This document shows positions 1 through 5,505 of a DNA stretch of 6,267 bases, one piece after another. The position numbers were made by a program, and so were the translations under genes. The stretch comes from an uncultured Collinsella sp. GTDB lineage: Bacteria; Actinomycetota; Coriobacteriia; Coriobacteriales; Coriobacteriaceae. Position 1 is the first letter of the stretch, and every line of letters begins with the position of its first letter. The notes below the pieces were generated by a model. The model did not search any database. It was not told the origin of the DNA and saw only the letters and a list, made by a program, of their open reading frames with translations. The stretch is from NCBI GenBank assembly GCA_900547345.1, contig URGG01000101.1, positions 1 through 6,267 of the forward strand, given 5' to 3'.

Positions 1-37
1 TTGCCCTTTTGCGCCTCGAGCTCGCTGTGCCGTGCCG

Positions 38-802
38 TTAGTGACAGCCGCAGCCCTCGTGACCCTCGTGCTCGTGATGGCCGTGGCAGCTGCAGGACTC
101 ACTATGTTCGTGGGCATGGGCGTGGTCGTGGCCGTGGCAGCCGCACGTGGCCTCGCCGTTCTGTGCGAGCGTGCCGGCGATAAGGGCCTCGACGCAAGCG
201 TCGCAGCTGCCCTGGGCGCCTGCGTATACCGTGATGCCGGCTTGGGCAAGCGCGTTGATAGCGCCGCCGCCGATGCCGCCGCAGATGAGCGTGTCCACGC
301 CGCCGTTGGCGAGCAGGCCCGCTAGGGCGCCGTGGCCGGTGCCGCCGGTGCCCACGACCTGCTCGCTGAGTACCTTGCCGTCCTGAACGTCGTAGATCTT
401 GAACTGCTCGCTGCGGCCAAAGTGCATAAAGATGTTGCCGTTGTCGTACGTGGTTGCCACCCTCATGGTGTCGACCTCCTTTGCTGGCCATACGGCCGTC
501 GTTGTGGTGATGGGGGAGTACGCGATATTGCCGCCTTCGATGACGATTGCCCGTCCATTGACCAGCGCGTTTGCCACCTTGCGATGCGCTCGACTGCAAA
601 TTGCCGCCACCGTGGCGCGCGCGATGCCCATCTGCTGTGCGACTGCCTCTTGGTTAAGGCCTTCCAGGTCGCACAGGCGCAGCACCTCGAGTTCGTCGAT
701 CGTCATGTCGATGGCGTCTCCGCTGGCTAGGCCGTCAGGGGTAAAGCCGCGGTATTCGGGGATGATCCCGACGCGGCGCAGTTTCTCGCGTCTTCCTGCC
801 AT
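38..802 (-). CDS. DUF134 DNA-binding domain fused to NifX/NifB-like domain with Cys/His-rich tail
   Basis: This is a 254-residue protein in three parts. Residues 1 to about 98 match the DUF134 family: an RRVGIIPEYRGFTP-like opening, then IDELEVLRLCDLEGLNQE and a sigma-region-4-like helix-turn-helix at about residues 48-78. Residues 113 to about 213 match the dinitrogenase iron-molybdenum cofactor (NifX/NifB C-terminal) fold: MRVATTYDNGNIFMHFG, then the glycine-rich CGGIGGGAINAL. Residues 220-254 hold 12 His and 6 Cys in 35 positions, including three CxCH motifs. The ATG at 802 is chosen because AAGGAG (808-813) lies 5 bases upstream; the in-frame GTG at 808 overlaps that site. Family knowledge suggests a regulator linked to metal or iron-sulfur handling, often found near Mrp/NBP35 ATPase genes. 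The actual ligand and target genes are inference. No nitrogenase genes are nearby, so a role in nitrogen fixation is unlikely. It is probably autoregulated through the palindromes at 817-828 and 864-887. Confidence 0.88.
   Translation of the reverse strand: MAGRREKLRRVGIIPEYRGFTPDGLASGDAIDMTIDELEVLRLCDLEGLNQEAVAQQMGIARATVAAICSRAHRKVANALVNGRAIVIEGGNIAYSPITTTTAVWPAKEVDTMRVATTYDNGNIFMHFGRSEQFKIYDVQDGKVLSEQVVGTGGTGHGALAGLLANGGVDTLICGGIGGGAINALAQAGITVYAGAQGSCDACVEALIAGTLAQNGEATCGCHGHDHAHAHEHSESCSCHGHHEHEGHEGCGCH
464..482 (-). promoter_or_regulatory. Internal Shine-Dalgarno and ATG starting a NifX-only product
   Basis: On the minus strand AAAGGAGGT (474-482) is followed 8 bases after AGGAGG by an in-frame ATG (464-466). 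This is the strongest ribosome binding site in the window, yet it lies inside a coding region. The ATG encodes the Met of MRVATTYDNGN, which is the usual N-terminus of stand-alone NifX-like proteins. Initiation here would give a 142-residue protein (38-466) with the NifX-like domain and Cys/His tail but no DNA-binding domain. Either two once-separate genes fused by loss of a stop codon, or both products are made. Confidence 0.72.
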
Positions 803-816
803 GCGCACTCCTTATC

Positions 817-828
817 TGACATATGTCA
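817..828. promoter_or_regulatory. Operator-like palindrome, downstream copy
   Basis: TGACATATGTCA is a perfect 12-base palindrome lying between the predicted minus-strand -10 box (834-839) and the DUF134-NifX start codon. It covers or just follows the likely transcription start. A bound protein here would block that promoter. The core recurs with one changed base at 864-887. The divergently encoded DUF134 protein is the obvious candidate binder; that is inference from position. Confidence 0.6.
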
Positions 829-833
829 ACAAT

Positions 834-861
834 AGAATAGCGAACGCGCAGATTTGCGCAA
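834..861 (-). promoter_or_regulatory. Promoter of the DUF134-NifX gene
   Basis: Read on the minus strand, TTGCGC (-35, at 856-861) and TATTCT (-10, at 834-839) are separated by 16 bases. The predicted start is near 827, about 25 bases upstream of the ATG. The promoter sits between the two palindromic sites, an arrangement typical of autorepression. Confidence 0.5.
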
Positions 862-863
862 TG

Positions 864-887
864 AATTTCTGGCATATGTCAGAAATT
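864..887. promoter_or_regulatory. Operator-like palindrome, upstream copy
   Basis: This is a 24-base palindrome with arms AATTTCTGGCAT and ATGTCAGAAATT. Only one pair of positions is mismatched (G872 against T879). It contains the same CATATG-centred core as 817-828. It lies just upstream of the minus-strand -35 box and about 50 bases upstream of the predicted thyA start site, so it could influence either gene. The 53-bp distance between the two centres is close to five helical turns, which puts both sites on one face of the DNA. Confidence 0.6.
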
Positions 888-904
888 GAGGGCTTATGTT
901 TGGG

Positions 905-934
905 CTGTGGGGCTGCGTGCGCCTGGGCTACAAT
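905..934 (+). promoter_or_regulatory. Candidate thyA-folA promoter
   Basis: TACAAT at 929-934 is a good -10 box, about 35 bases upstream of the thyA ATG. The matching -35 region (CTGTGG at 905-910, 18-base spacer) is poor, so the promoter is either weak or activator-dependent. Confidence 0.4.
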
Positions 935-968
935 GAATCTCGCTTGTAGGCGACTGACAGGAGGGTCA

Positions 969-1817
969 ATGAGCAAAGCTGATCAACAGTTTGTAACCAT
1001 GTGCCGCGATATCTTGGACCATGGCACCACGACCGAGGGCCAAAAGGTCCGCCCGGTGTGGGAGGACGGCACCCCTGCCTATACCATTAAAAACTTTGGT
1101 GTCACGGCGCGCTACGACCTGCGCGAGGAGTTCCCGGCGCTCACGTTGCGCCGTACGGCGCTCAAGTCTGCCATGGACGAGATCCTGTGGATCTATCAAA
1201 AGAAGTCCAATAACGTGCATGACCTCAACAGCCATATCTGGGATGAGTGGGCCGACGAGACCGGCTCCATCGGCAAAGCCTACGGGTACCAGATTGGCCA
1301 GAAGAGCCATTATGCCGAGGGCGACTTTGACCAGATGGACCGTGTGCTGTACGACCTCAAACACACGCCGTACAGCCGCCGCATTATGACGAACACCTAT
1401 GTGTTTAGCGACCTGTCCGAGATGCACCTGTATCCGTGCGCCTACGGCGTGACGTATAACGTGACGCAGCGCCCGCAGGACGACAAACCGACGCTCAACA
1501 TGATTCTCAACCAGCGCAGCCAGGATATTTTGGCCGCGAACAACTGGAATGTGTGCCAGTACGCCATTTTGCTGATGATGGTTGCGCAGTCGGTCGATAT
1601 GATTCCCGGCGAGCTGCTGCACGTGATCGCCGATGCCCACATTTACGACCGTCATGTCGATATCGTCCGCGAGCTTATCGAGCGTCCGCAGTTTGCCGCG
1701 CCCAAGGTAACGCTCAACCCCGATGTGCATGACTTCTACGCGTTTACGACCGATGATCTGATCGTCGAGGGCTATGAGCACGGCCCGCAGGTCAAGAACA
1801 TTCCCATTGCGGTGTAG
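969..1817 (+). CDS. thyA: Thymidylate synthase
   Basis: This 282-residue enzyme methylates dUMP to dTMP with methylenetetrahydrofolate, releasing dihydrofolate (EC 2.1.1.45, cytoplasmic homodimer). The catalytic cysteine is Cys157 in LYPCAYG. The phosphate-binding pair Arg137-Arg138, donated by the other subunit, lies in YSRRIMT. The QRSQD motif (Arg183, Ser184, Asp186), Asn194 and the nucleotide-contacting His224/Tyr226 (DAHIYDRH) are all present. HIWDEWADE is the expected cofactor-side motif. Length and the C-terminal VKNIPIAV resemble the Bacillus subtilis ThyA type more than the 264-residue E. coli enzyme. The ATG at 969 follows AGGAGGG (959-965) at ideal spacing, so the open frame extending upstream is not part of the gene. 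folA follows within nine bases, so the pair is probably co-transcribed and translationally coupled. Confidence 0.97.
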   Translation: MSKADQQFVTMCRDILDHGTTTEGQKVRPVWEDGTPAYTIKNFGVTARYDLREEFPALTLRRTALKSAMDEILWIYQKKSNNVHDLNSHIWDEWADETGSIGKAYGYQIGQKSHYAEGDFDQMDRVLYDLKHTPYSRRIMTNTYVFSDLSEMHLYPCAYGVTYNVTQRPQDDKPTLNMILNQRSQDILAANNWNVCQYAILLMMVAQSVDMIPGELLHVIADAHIYDRHVDIVRELIERPQFAAPKVTLNPDVHDFYAFTTDDLIVEGYEHGPQVKNIPIAV

Positions 1818-1826
1818 GTGGCGCTC

Positions 1827-2345
1827 ATGACGTGTAAGCTTTCTGCTATCGTCGCCGTGTGCGATGACTGGGGTATTGGGTGCGAGGGCGACATGGTGGT
1901 GTCCAACCGTGCCGACATGCGTCATTTTGTGGCGCGCACCAAAGGTTGCCCGGTCATTATGGGACGCAAGACGCTGTTGAGTTTTCCCGGCGGACGACCG
2001 CTCAAGAATCGCCGCAACATTGTGCTCACGCGCGACGAGGGCTTTGCCCCCGAGGGCGTTGACGTGGTGCATAGCGTTGACGAGGCCTTGGCCGCCGTGG
2101 CCGATGAGCCCGTTGCGTGGGTGATTGGCGGCGGCGAGGTGTATCGGCAGTTTTTGCCGTATTGCGCCGAGGCCGAGGTTACGCATAACCATTGCGTGCA
2201 TGACGTGGATACGTACTTTCCCGATTTGGATGCCGATCCCGCGTGGGAGATTGCGAGGCGTGGCGGTGTTGCCACGATTGCCGCGGGCGAGGGTGACGAG
2301 GGTCTCGATTATGAGTTCGTGACGTATCGTCGCGTTGAGGCGTAA
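1827..2345 (+). CDS. folA: Dihydrofolate reductase
   Basis: This 172-residue enzyme reduces dihydrofolate to tetrahydrofolate with NADPH (EC 1.5.1.3), recycling what ThyA releases. The sequence shows LSAIVAVCDDWGIG at the N-terminus, the substrate-binding acid Asp30 in ADMRHF (E. coli Asp27), PVIMGRKT with GRPLKNRRNIVLT for NADPH and folate binding, IGGGEVY at 100-106, and VTH with DTYFPD towards the C-terminus. The ATG at 1827 is preferred over the in-frame GTG at 1818 because AGGTGG (1816-1821), overlapping the thyA stop codon, lies 5 bases before it. The Met20-loop region reads GDMVVSNRAD, so the usual MPW tryptophan (E. coli Trp22) is replaced by valine. All other key positions look intact, so it should be active. 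Whether the change alters antifolate sensitivity cannot be read from sequence. Confidence 0.96.
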   Translation: MTCKLSAIVAVCDDWGIGCEGDMVVSNRADMRHFVARTKGCPVIMGRKTLLSFPGGRPLKNRRNIVLTRDEGFAPEGVDVVHSVDEALAAVADEPVAWVIGGGEVYRQFLPYCAEAEVTHNHCVHDVDTYFPDLDADPAWEIARRGGVATIAAGEGDEGLDYEFVTYRRVEA

Positions 2346-2389
2346 ATCGTCTGGCGTGAACGGTATCATCGGGTTGTTTGAATGCATGG

Positions 2390-2413
2390 GGCGGCGCTTA
2401 GCGTCGCCTCGTT
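2390..2413 (+). terminator. Putative terminator of the thyA-folA operon
   Basis: Bases 2390-2397 (GGCGGCGC) pair with 2401-2408 (GCGTCGCC) to give an 8-bp stem with one G-U pair and a TTA loop, starting 45 bases after the folA stop. The T-run that follows (TCGTTT) is short, so termination efficiency is uncertain. Confidence 0.5.
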
Positions 2414-2422
2414 TGGTATAGA
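2414..2422 (+). promoter_or_regulatory. Possible extended -10 promoter for the RNA methyltransferase gene
   Basis: TGGTATAGA matches an extended -10 element (TG, one base, TATAGA) about 33 bases upstream of the preferred start at 2455. No good -35 box is seen at the expected distance. It overlaps the ATG at 2422, which is a further reason to doubt that ATG as the start codon. Confidence 0.25.
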
Positions 2423-2454
2423 TGTGCTGTAAAGAAGGGTGCGGGCTGGCTGCT

Positions 2455-3369
2455 ATGACTGATGCCGTTGAGGTGCTGCGAATCGATTCGCTCGAGGACG
2501 AGCGGCTCGATGCCTACGTGCGACTGACCGAGCGCGAGCTGCGCTGCGTGCTGGAGCCGCAAAAGGGCATCTTTATCGCCGAGAGTGCCAAGGTCATCGA
2601 GCGTGCGGTTCGCGCCGGATACGAGCCGGTGAGCTTTCTTTTGGGCGAGCGCTGGCTCGACCAGATGATGCCGCTGTTTGAGCGCCTGGCGGTACGCGAA
2701 AGTGCGGGCCCAGTTCCCGTGTTCGTGGCCTCGATGGAGCTTATGGAGCAGCTGACGGGCTTTAACGTGACGCGCGGTGCGCTCGCGGCGTTTCGTCGCC
2801 CGCGTCAGATTCCGGTCGATGAGTTCTTGGGCGGCGTCGTCGAGGCGGCGGGGGAGCGTCCGGTGCGCGTGTGCGTGCTCGAGGGCATTGTCGACCACAC
2901 CAACGTCGGCGCGATTTTCCGCTCGGCGGCTGCGCTGAACGTCGATGGCATTTTGGTGAGCCCCACGTGCTGTGACCCGCTGTACCGTCGCTCTGCCCGC
3001 GTGAGCATGGGCACGGTGTTCCAGGTGCCCTGGACACGCATTGGCAGCGAGGCGCGCGTATGGCCGCATGATGGGCTGGCGGCGTTACACGATGCCGGCT
3101 TTTCGTGTGCCGCTATGGCGTTGACGGATGATTCGGTGTCGTTGGACGATCCCGTGCTGCAGGAGATTGACCGCCTGGCAATCTTTATGGGCACCGAGGG
3201 TGCTGGCTTGGGCGCCAAGACCATTGCAGGCTGTGATCGTGCCGTGCGTATTCCGATGGCGCATGGGGTCGATTCGCTCAACGTGGCCGCGGCAAGTGCT
3301 GTCGCCTTTTGGCAGCTGTGCCCGCATGTGAGCAACGAGTACCACTACCAGCCGGGGCTGTATCACTAG
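2455..3369 (+). CDS. TrmH/SpoU-family RNA 2'-O-ribose methyltransferase
   Basis: This 304-residue SPOUT-class enzyme should transfer a methyl group from S-adenosylmethionine to a ribose 2'-OH in tRNA or rRNA. The C-terminal half carries all three SpoU motifs: NVGAIFRSA (Asn150, catalytic-type Arg156), IFMGTEGAGL (243-252, Glu248) and VRIPMAHGVDSLNVAAA (264-280, Ser274, Asn276). These build the trefoil-knot cofactor site. Residues 1 to about 125 look like the substrate-binding domain of RlmB/TsnR-like members (EPQKGIFIAESAKVIERA). Whether the target is 23S rRNA or tRNA cannot be told from sequence alone. The start is uncertain. ATG 2422 has no ribosome binding site and would add 11 residues. 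ATG 2455 has only a distant AGAAGG at 2433-2438, but it gives a normal N-terminus. The gene looks monocistronic, with hairpin 2390-2408 before it and a 123-base gap after it. Confidence 0.9.
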   Translation: MTDAVEVLRIDSLEDERLDAYVRLTERELRCVLEPQKGIFIAESAKVIERAVRAGYEPVSFLLGERWLDQMMPLFERLAVRESAGPVPVFVASMELMEQLTGFNVTRGALAAFRRPRQIPVDEFLGGVVEAAGERPVRVCVLEGIVDHTNVGAIFRSAAALNVDGILVSPTCCDPLYRRSARVSMGTVFQVPWTRIGSEARVWPHDGLAALHDAGFSCAAMALTDDSVSLDDPVLQEIDRLAIFMGTEGAGLGAKTIAGCDRAVRIPMAHGVDSLNVAAASAVAFWQLCPHVSNEYHYQPGLYH

Positions 3370-3492
3370 CGGGGTGCTCTCGAGCTTTGCCGCCAAGGGC
3401 GTTTCTGCTGCCTTCGGTTGGTGTTAAGCTGATAATGGCTTTGCTGTTCAATTGATGTTTTGTTGTATGACGTACGCTAGTGGGGAGGGCGT

Positions 3493-4845
3493 GTGGCTAA
3501 GAAATCTACGGCTATCGATGTAACGCAGGGTGTCATTTGGCAGCAGCTGCTGTCGCTGTGCGTTCCCATTTTCTTTAGTTCGTTCTTTCAGCAGGCATAC
3601 ACGCTTATCGGTACCTATATCGTCGGTCAGTTTGGCGGCAAGCTCGCGCTGGGTGGCATTCAGGCCACGATGGTGCTTACAGAGCTCTGCATCGGCTTTT
3701 GTGTCGGCGTCGGTGCCGGCTGCGCGGTCATTACGGGCCAGTTTTTTGGCCAGCACGATGACGAGCGCCTGAGCCGATCGGTCCATACGGCCATGACGCT
3801 CGCGCTGGTGGGCGGTATCGTTTTCTCGATTCTTGGCATAGTGTTCGTTGAGCCCATGCTGGTGCTTATGAACACGCCGCATGAACTATTGGCCGAGGGC
3901 GTGGCCTATGCCCGTTGCTATTTTGCCGCCATGGTTGCGGCGCTGCTGCTCAATATGGGAACGGCATTGCTGCGCGCCGTGGGCGACACGCGCGGGCCTG
4001 CTGTGATCATCGCTTCCGGCTGCCTTGTTAATGCGGTGCTGGATGTCATCTTCGTTGCCGTGCTGCATATGGAGGCTCTGGGCTGCGGCATCGCGGTGGC
4101 GCTGACTATTTGCTCCAACGCCACGATGATTATGATTCGTATGATGCGCGCACCGGGTGCGTGGCGGCTTTCACTGTCCAAACTCGGCATTGATCCTGGC
4201 ATTTGTAAGAGCATGATCTCATGTGGTCTGCCGCTTGGCTTTCAGTCTGCTGCGTATTCGATTTCCAACGTTTTGATTCAGGTGTCGGTCAACTCGTTTG
4301 GCGCCGATGTCACCACGGCTTGGGGTCTTTCGGGCCGCCTGGATGGCATTGTCTGGATGGTTACCGAGGCGCTTGGCGTGTCGATCACCACGTTCTCGGC
4401 ACAGAACTTTGGCGCGCGCAACTACGAGCGCATGCGCAAGGGCTACCATACGTCGCTCGTACTGTCGTTTATGCTCATTGGTGGCCTGTCTGCCGTGCTG
4501 CTGGTATTCTCGGGTCCGCTGTCTCGTCTGTTTGTCGACGATGCTTCGATCTCGGCGTACACCACGACCATCCTCCATTTCATTGCGCCGTTCTATGCGA
4601 TTTTCTCGATTATCGAGAACGCCTCGGGTTCCATCCGCGGCGCCGGTGTGAGCTTGCAGCCCATGCTGCTCACGATTTTTGGCACCGTCGTGCTCAGGGT
4701 GATCTGGGTGTTTGCGATTATGCCGTTCGATCCGTCGCTTGAGCACCTGCTGCTGGTCTACCCCGTAACCTGGCTCATCACGGCCACGATGTTTACCATC
4801 TACCACCACAGCGGCAACTGGCTCGGCCGCGCCACCGCCAAATGA
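3493..4845 (+). CDS. MATE-family multidrug/metabolite efflux transporter
   Basis: This 450-residue integral membrane protein of the MATE (NorM/DinF-like) family should export cationic drugs or metabolites in exchange for Na+ or H+. The length fits the usual 12 transmembrane helices, arranged as two six-helix halves. The halves show the repeated family signatures. The loop after helix 2 reads GQFFGQHDDERL (82-93), mirrored by AQNFGARNYERM (303-314). LLRAVGDTRGPAV (159-171) is mirrored by SGSIRGAGVSLQPML (378-392). A short charged N-terminus (MAKKSTAIDVTQG) precedes helix 1, and there is no cleavable signal peptide. The GTG at 3493 is chosen because GGGGAGGG (3482-3489) lies just upstream and the frame begins MAKK. 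The substrate is unknown, and no regulator gene is adjacent. The stop codon TGA is the first three bases of the palindromic element that follows. Confidence 0.93.
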   Translation: MAKKSTAIDVTQGVIWQQLLSLCVPIFFSSFFQQAYTLIGTYIVGQFGGKLALGGIQATMVLTELCIGFCVGVGAGCAVITGQFFGQHDDERLSRSVHTAMTLALVGGIVFSILGIVFVEPMLVLMNTPHELLAEGVAYARCYFAAMVAALLLNMGTALLRAVGDTRGPAVIIASGCLVNAVLDVIFVAVLHMEALGCGIAVALTICSNATMIMIRMMRAPGAWRLSLSKLGIDPGICKSMISCGLPLGFQSAAYSISNVLIQVSVNSFGADVTTAWGLSGRLDGIVWMVTEALGVSITTFSAQNFGARNYERMRKGYHTSLVLSFMLIGGLSAVLLVFSGPLSRLFVDDASISAYTTTILHFIAPFYAIFSIIENASGSIRGAGVSLQPMLLTIFGTVVLRVIWVFAIMPFDPSLEHLLLVYPVTWLITATMFTIYHHSGNWLGRATAK

Positions 4846-4926
4846 TCCCTTGGGGACGGAGGAAAACGGATCATTGCTCTCCGTCGTGATGTCTATGATC
4901 CGTTTTCCTCCGTCCCCTTCGGATCA
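4843..4926. repeat. Composite palindrome of two inverted 31-bp units; REP/MITE-like, possible bidirectional terminator
   Basis: Two 31-bp units (4843-4873 and 4896-4926) are inverted copies around a 22-base centre. They differ only in bases 7-9 (CTT against GAA). From 4852-4874 and 4895-4917 the arms match perfectly for 23 bp: GGGGACGGAGG, then AAAACGGATCAT. Each unit is itself bounded by TGATCC and GGATCA, so that 6-mer occurs four times. The folded RNA would be a very stable hairpin on either strand. The element fills the whole gap between the convergent MATE and cobO genes: it starts with the MATE stop codon and ends one base before the cobO stop codon. The structure suggests a dispersed palindromic repeat that may serve as a two-way terminator. 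No mobility gene is nearby, and copy number elsewhere cannot be judged from this window. Confidence 0.8.
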
Positions 4927-4927
4927 A

Positions 4928-5413
4928 TTAGTATTCAATGCCTTGGCGGGCTAGGAGGCCTTCGTCGAAGTAATGTTTGATGGGACGCATTTCGGTGACC
5001 AGGTCGGCAAGATCGGCCAGTGGCAGCAGGCCTCGGCCGGTGAGCACGAGCTCCGTGGTGGCGGGCTTTATCGCGATCAACGCTTCGACATCCTCGCGCG
5101 TCACGAAGCCGCGGCGCATGGCCTCGCCGAGTTCGTCCAAAATCAGAACGTCGACCTGTGATATCTGCTCGCGCGCCAGCTCCATGATCTGTGCGGCGCA
5201 AGCCTCGGGCGTGTCACGGTCGGCCTGTACAATGCGCAGTCCCAGGCGCGGTGCGGCATCGTGTTCGGCGCAGTGTAGCTTCTTGGCAAACTGCAGCATG
5301 AGCACGTTAAGTCCATAGCCCGTGGCGCGCAGCGCGAGCCCCAGCGCAGCCGTCGTCTTGCCCTTGCCGTCACCCGTATAGATTTGAACCTTGCCGACTT
5401 CCAGTGATGCCAT
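4928..5413 (-). CDS. cobO: Cob(I)yrinic acid a,c-diamide (corrinoid) adenosyltransferase
   Basis: This 161-residue P-loop protein of the CobO/CobP/BtuR family should transfer the 5'-deoxyadenosyl group of ATP to cobalt(I) corrinoids to make adenosylcobalamin-type cofactors. The ATP-binding loop is GDGKGKTT (14-21) in the family-typical IYTGDGKGKTTAALGLALRA. LILDELGEA (90-98) is the Walker-B-like acid motif, LTGRG (124-128) and DLADLVTEM follow, and the C-terminus ends KHYFDEGLLARQGIEY. It is shorter than many relatives (about 170-200 residues). The segment that usually carries a GEGFTW-like corrin-site motif is replaced by IVQADRDTPEA (61-71). The ATG at 5413 has AAAGGA (5419-5424) 5 bases upstream. 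No other cobalamin gene is in view and no cobalamin riboswitch is recognisable, so a salvage role is inferred. Confidence 0.88.
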   Translation of the reverse strand: MASLEVGKVQIYTGDGKGKTTAALGLALRATGYGLNVLMLQFAKKLHCAEHDAAPRLGLRIVQADRDTPEACAAQIMELAREQISQVDVLILDELGEAMRRGFVTREDVEALIAIKPATTELVLTGRGLLPLADLADLVTEMRPIKHYFDEGLLARQGIEY

Positions 5414-5473
5414 CTCTGTCCTTTCGTGCCCGGCGTCGGTTTATCGCCGTCCGGGTTGGGTATTCTAGATAGC

Positions 5474-5501
5474 ATTATCAACCCCAGTAGATGGAGTTCA
5501 A
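5474..5501 (-). promoter_or_regulatory. Candidate cobO promoter
   Basis: Read on the minus strand, TTGAAC (5496-5501) and GATAAT (5474-5479) lie 16 bases apart, with predicted transcription start near 5467 and a leader of about 54 bases. The leader contains an imperfect hairpin (CCCGG at 5429-5433 with CCGGG at 5451-5455). The -35 box overlaps the possible upstream ftsH start codon at 5491, so the divergent promoters are closely packed. Confidence 0.4.
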
Positions 5502-5505
5502 GCAG

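Noticed and set aside
3..41. Open frame at the left edge ending in TAG, possible C-terminus of a convergent gene
   Set aside because: Only a dozen residues are visible, with no recognisable motif, and the stop overlaps the stop codon of the minus-strand gene. There is too little to support a gene.
399..968. Upstream in-frame extension of the thyA reading frame by 190 codons
   Set aside because: It runs antisense through the DUF134-NifX gene and the intergenic operators. The ThyA homology and a strong ribosome binding site both begin at 969.
966..2387. Long 473-codon open frame on the minus strand opposite thyA-folA
   Set aside because: It is the antisense shadow of two clear genes in GC-rich, codon-biased DNA. 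Its composition (rich in His, Arg, Asn, Val) matches no family, and it spans two unrelated genes and their junction.
2398..3069. Minus-strand open frame opposite the RNA methyltransferase gene
   Set aside because: It is a shadow of the SpoU gene with no domain and no ribosome binding site that I can see.
3391..3405. CGCC-AAG-GGCG hairpin followed by TTTC, a possible terminator of the RNA methyltransferase gene
   Set aside because: The stem is only 4 bp and the T-run only three bases, too weak to call.
3441..3469. TTGCTG / TGTATG as a promoter for the MATE gene
   Set aside because: The 17-base spacer fits but both boxes are poor, and several equally weak alternatives exist in the same AT-richer stretch.
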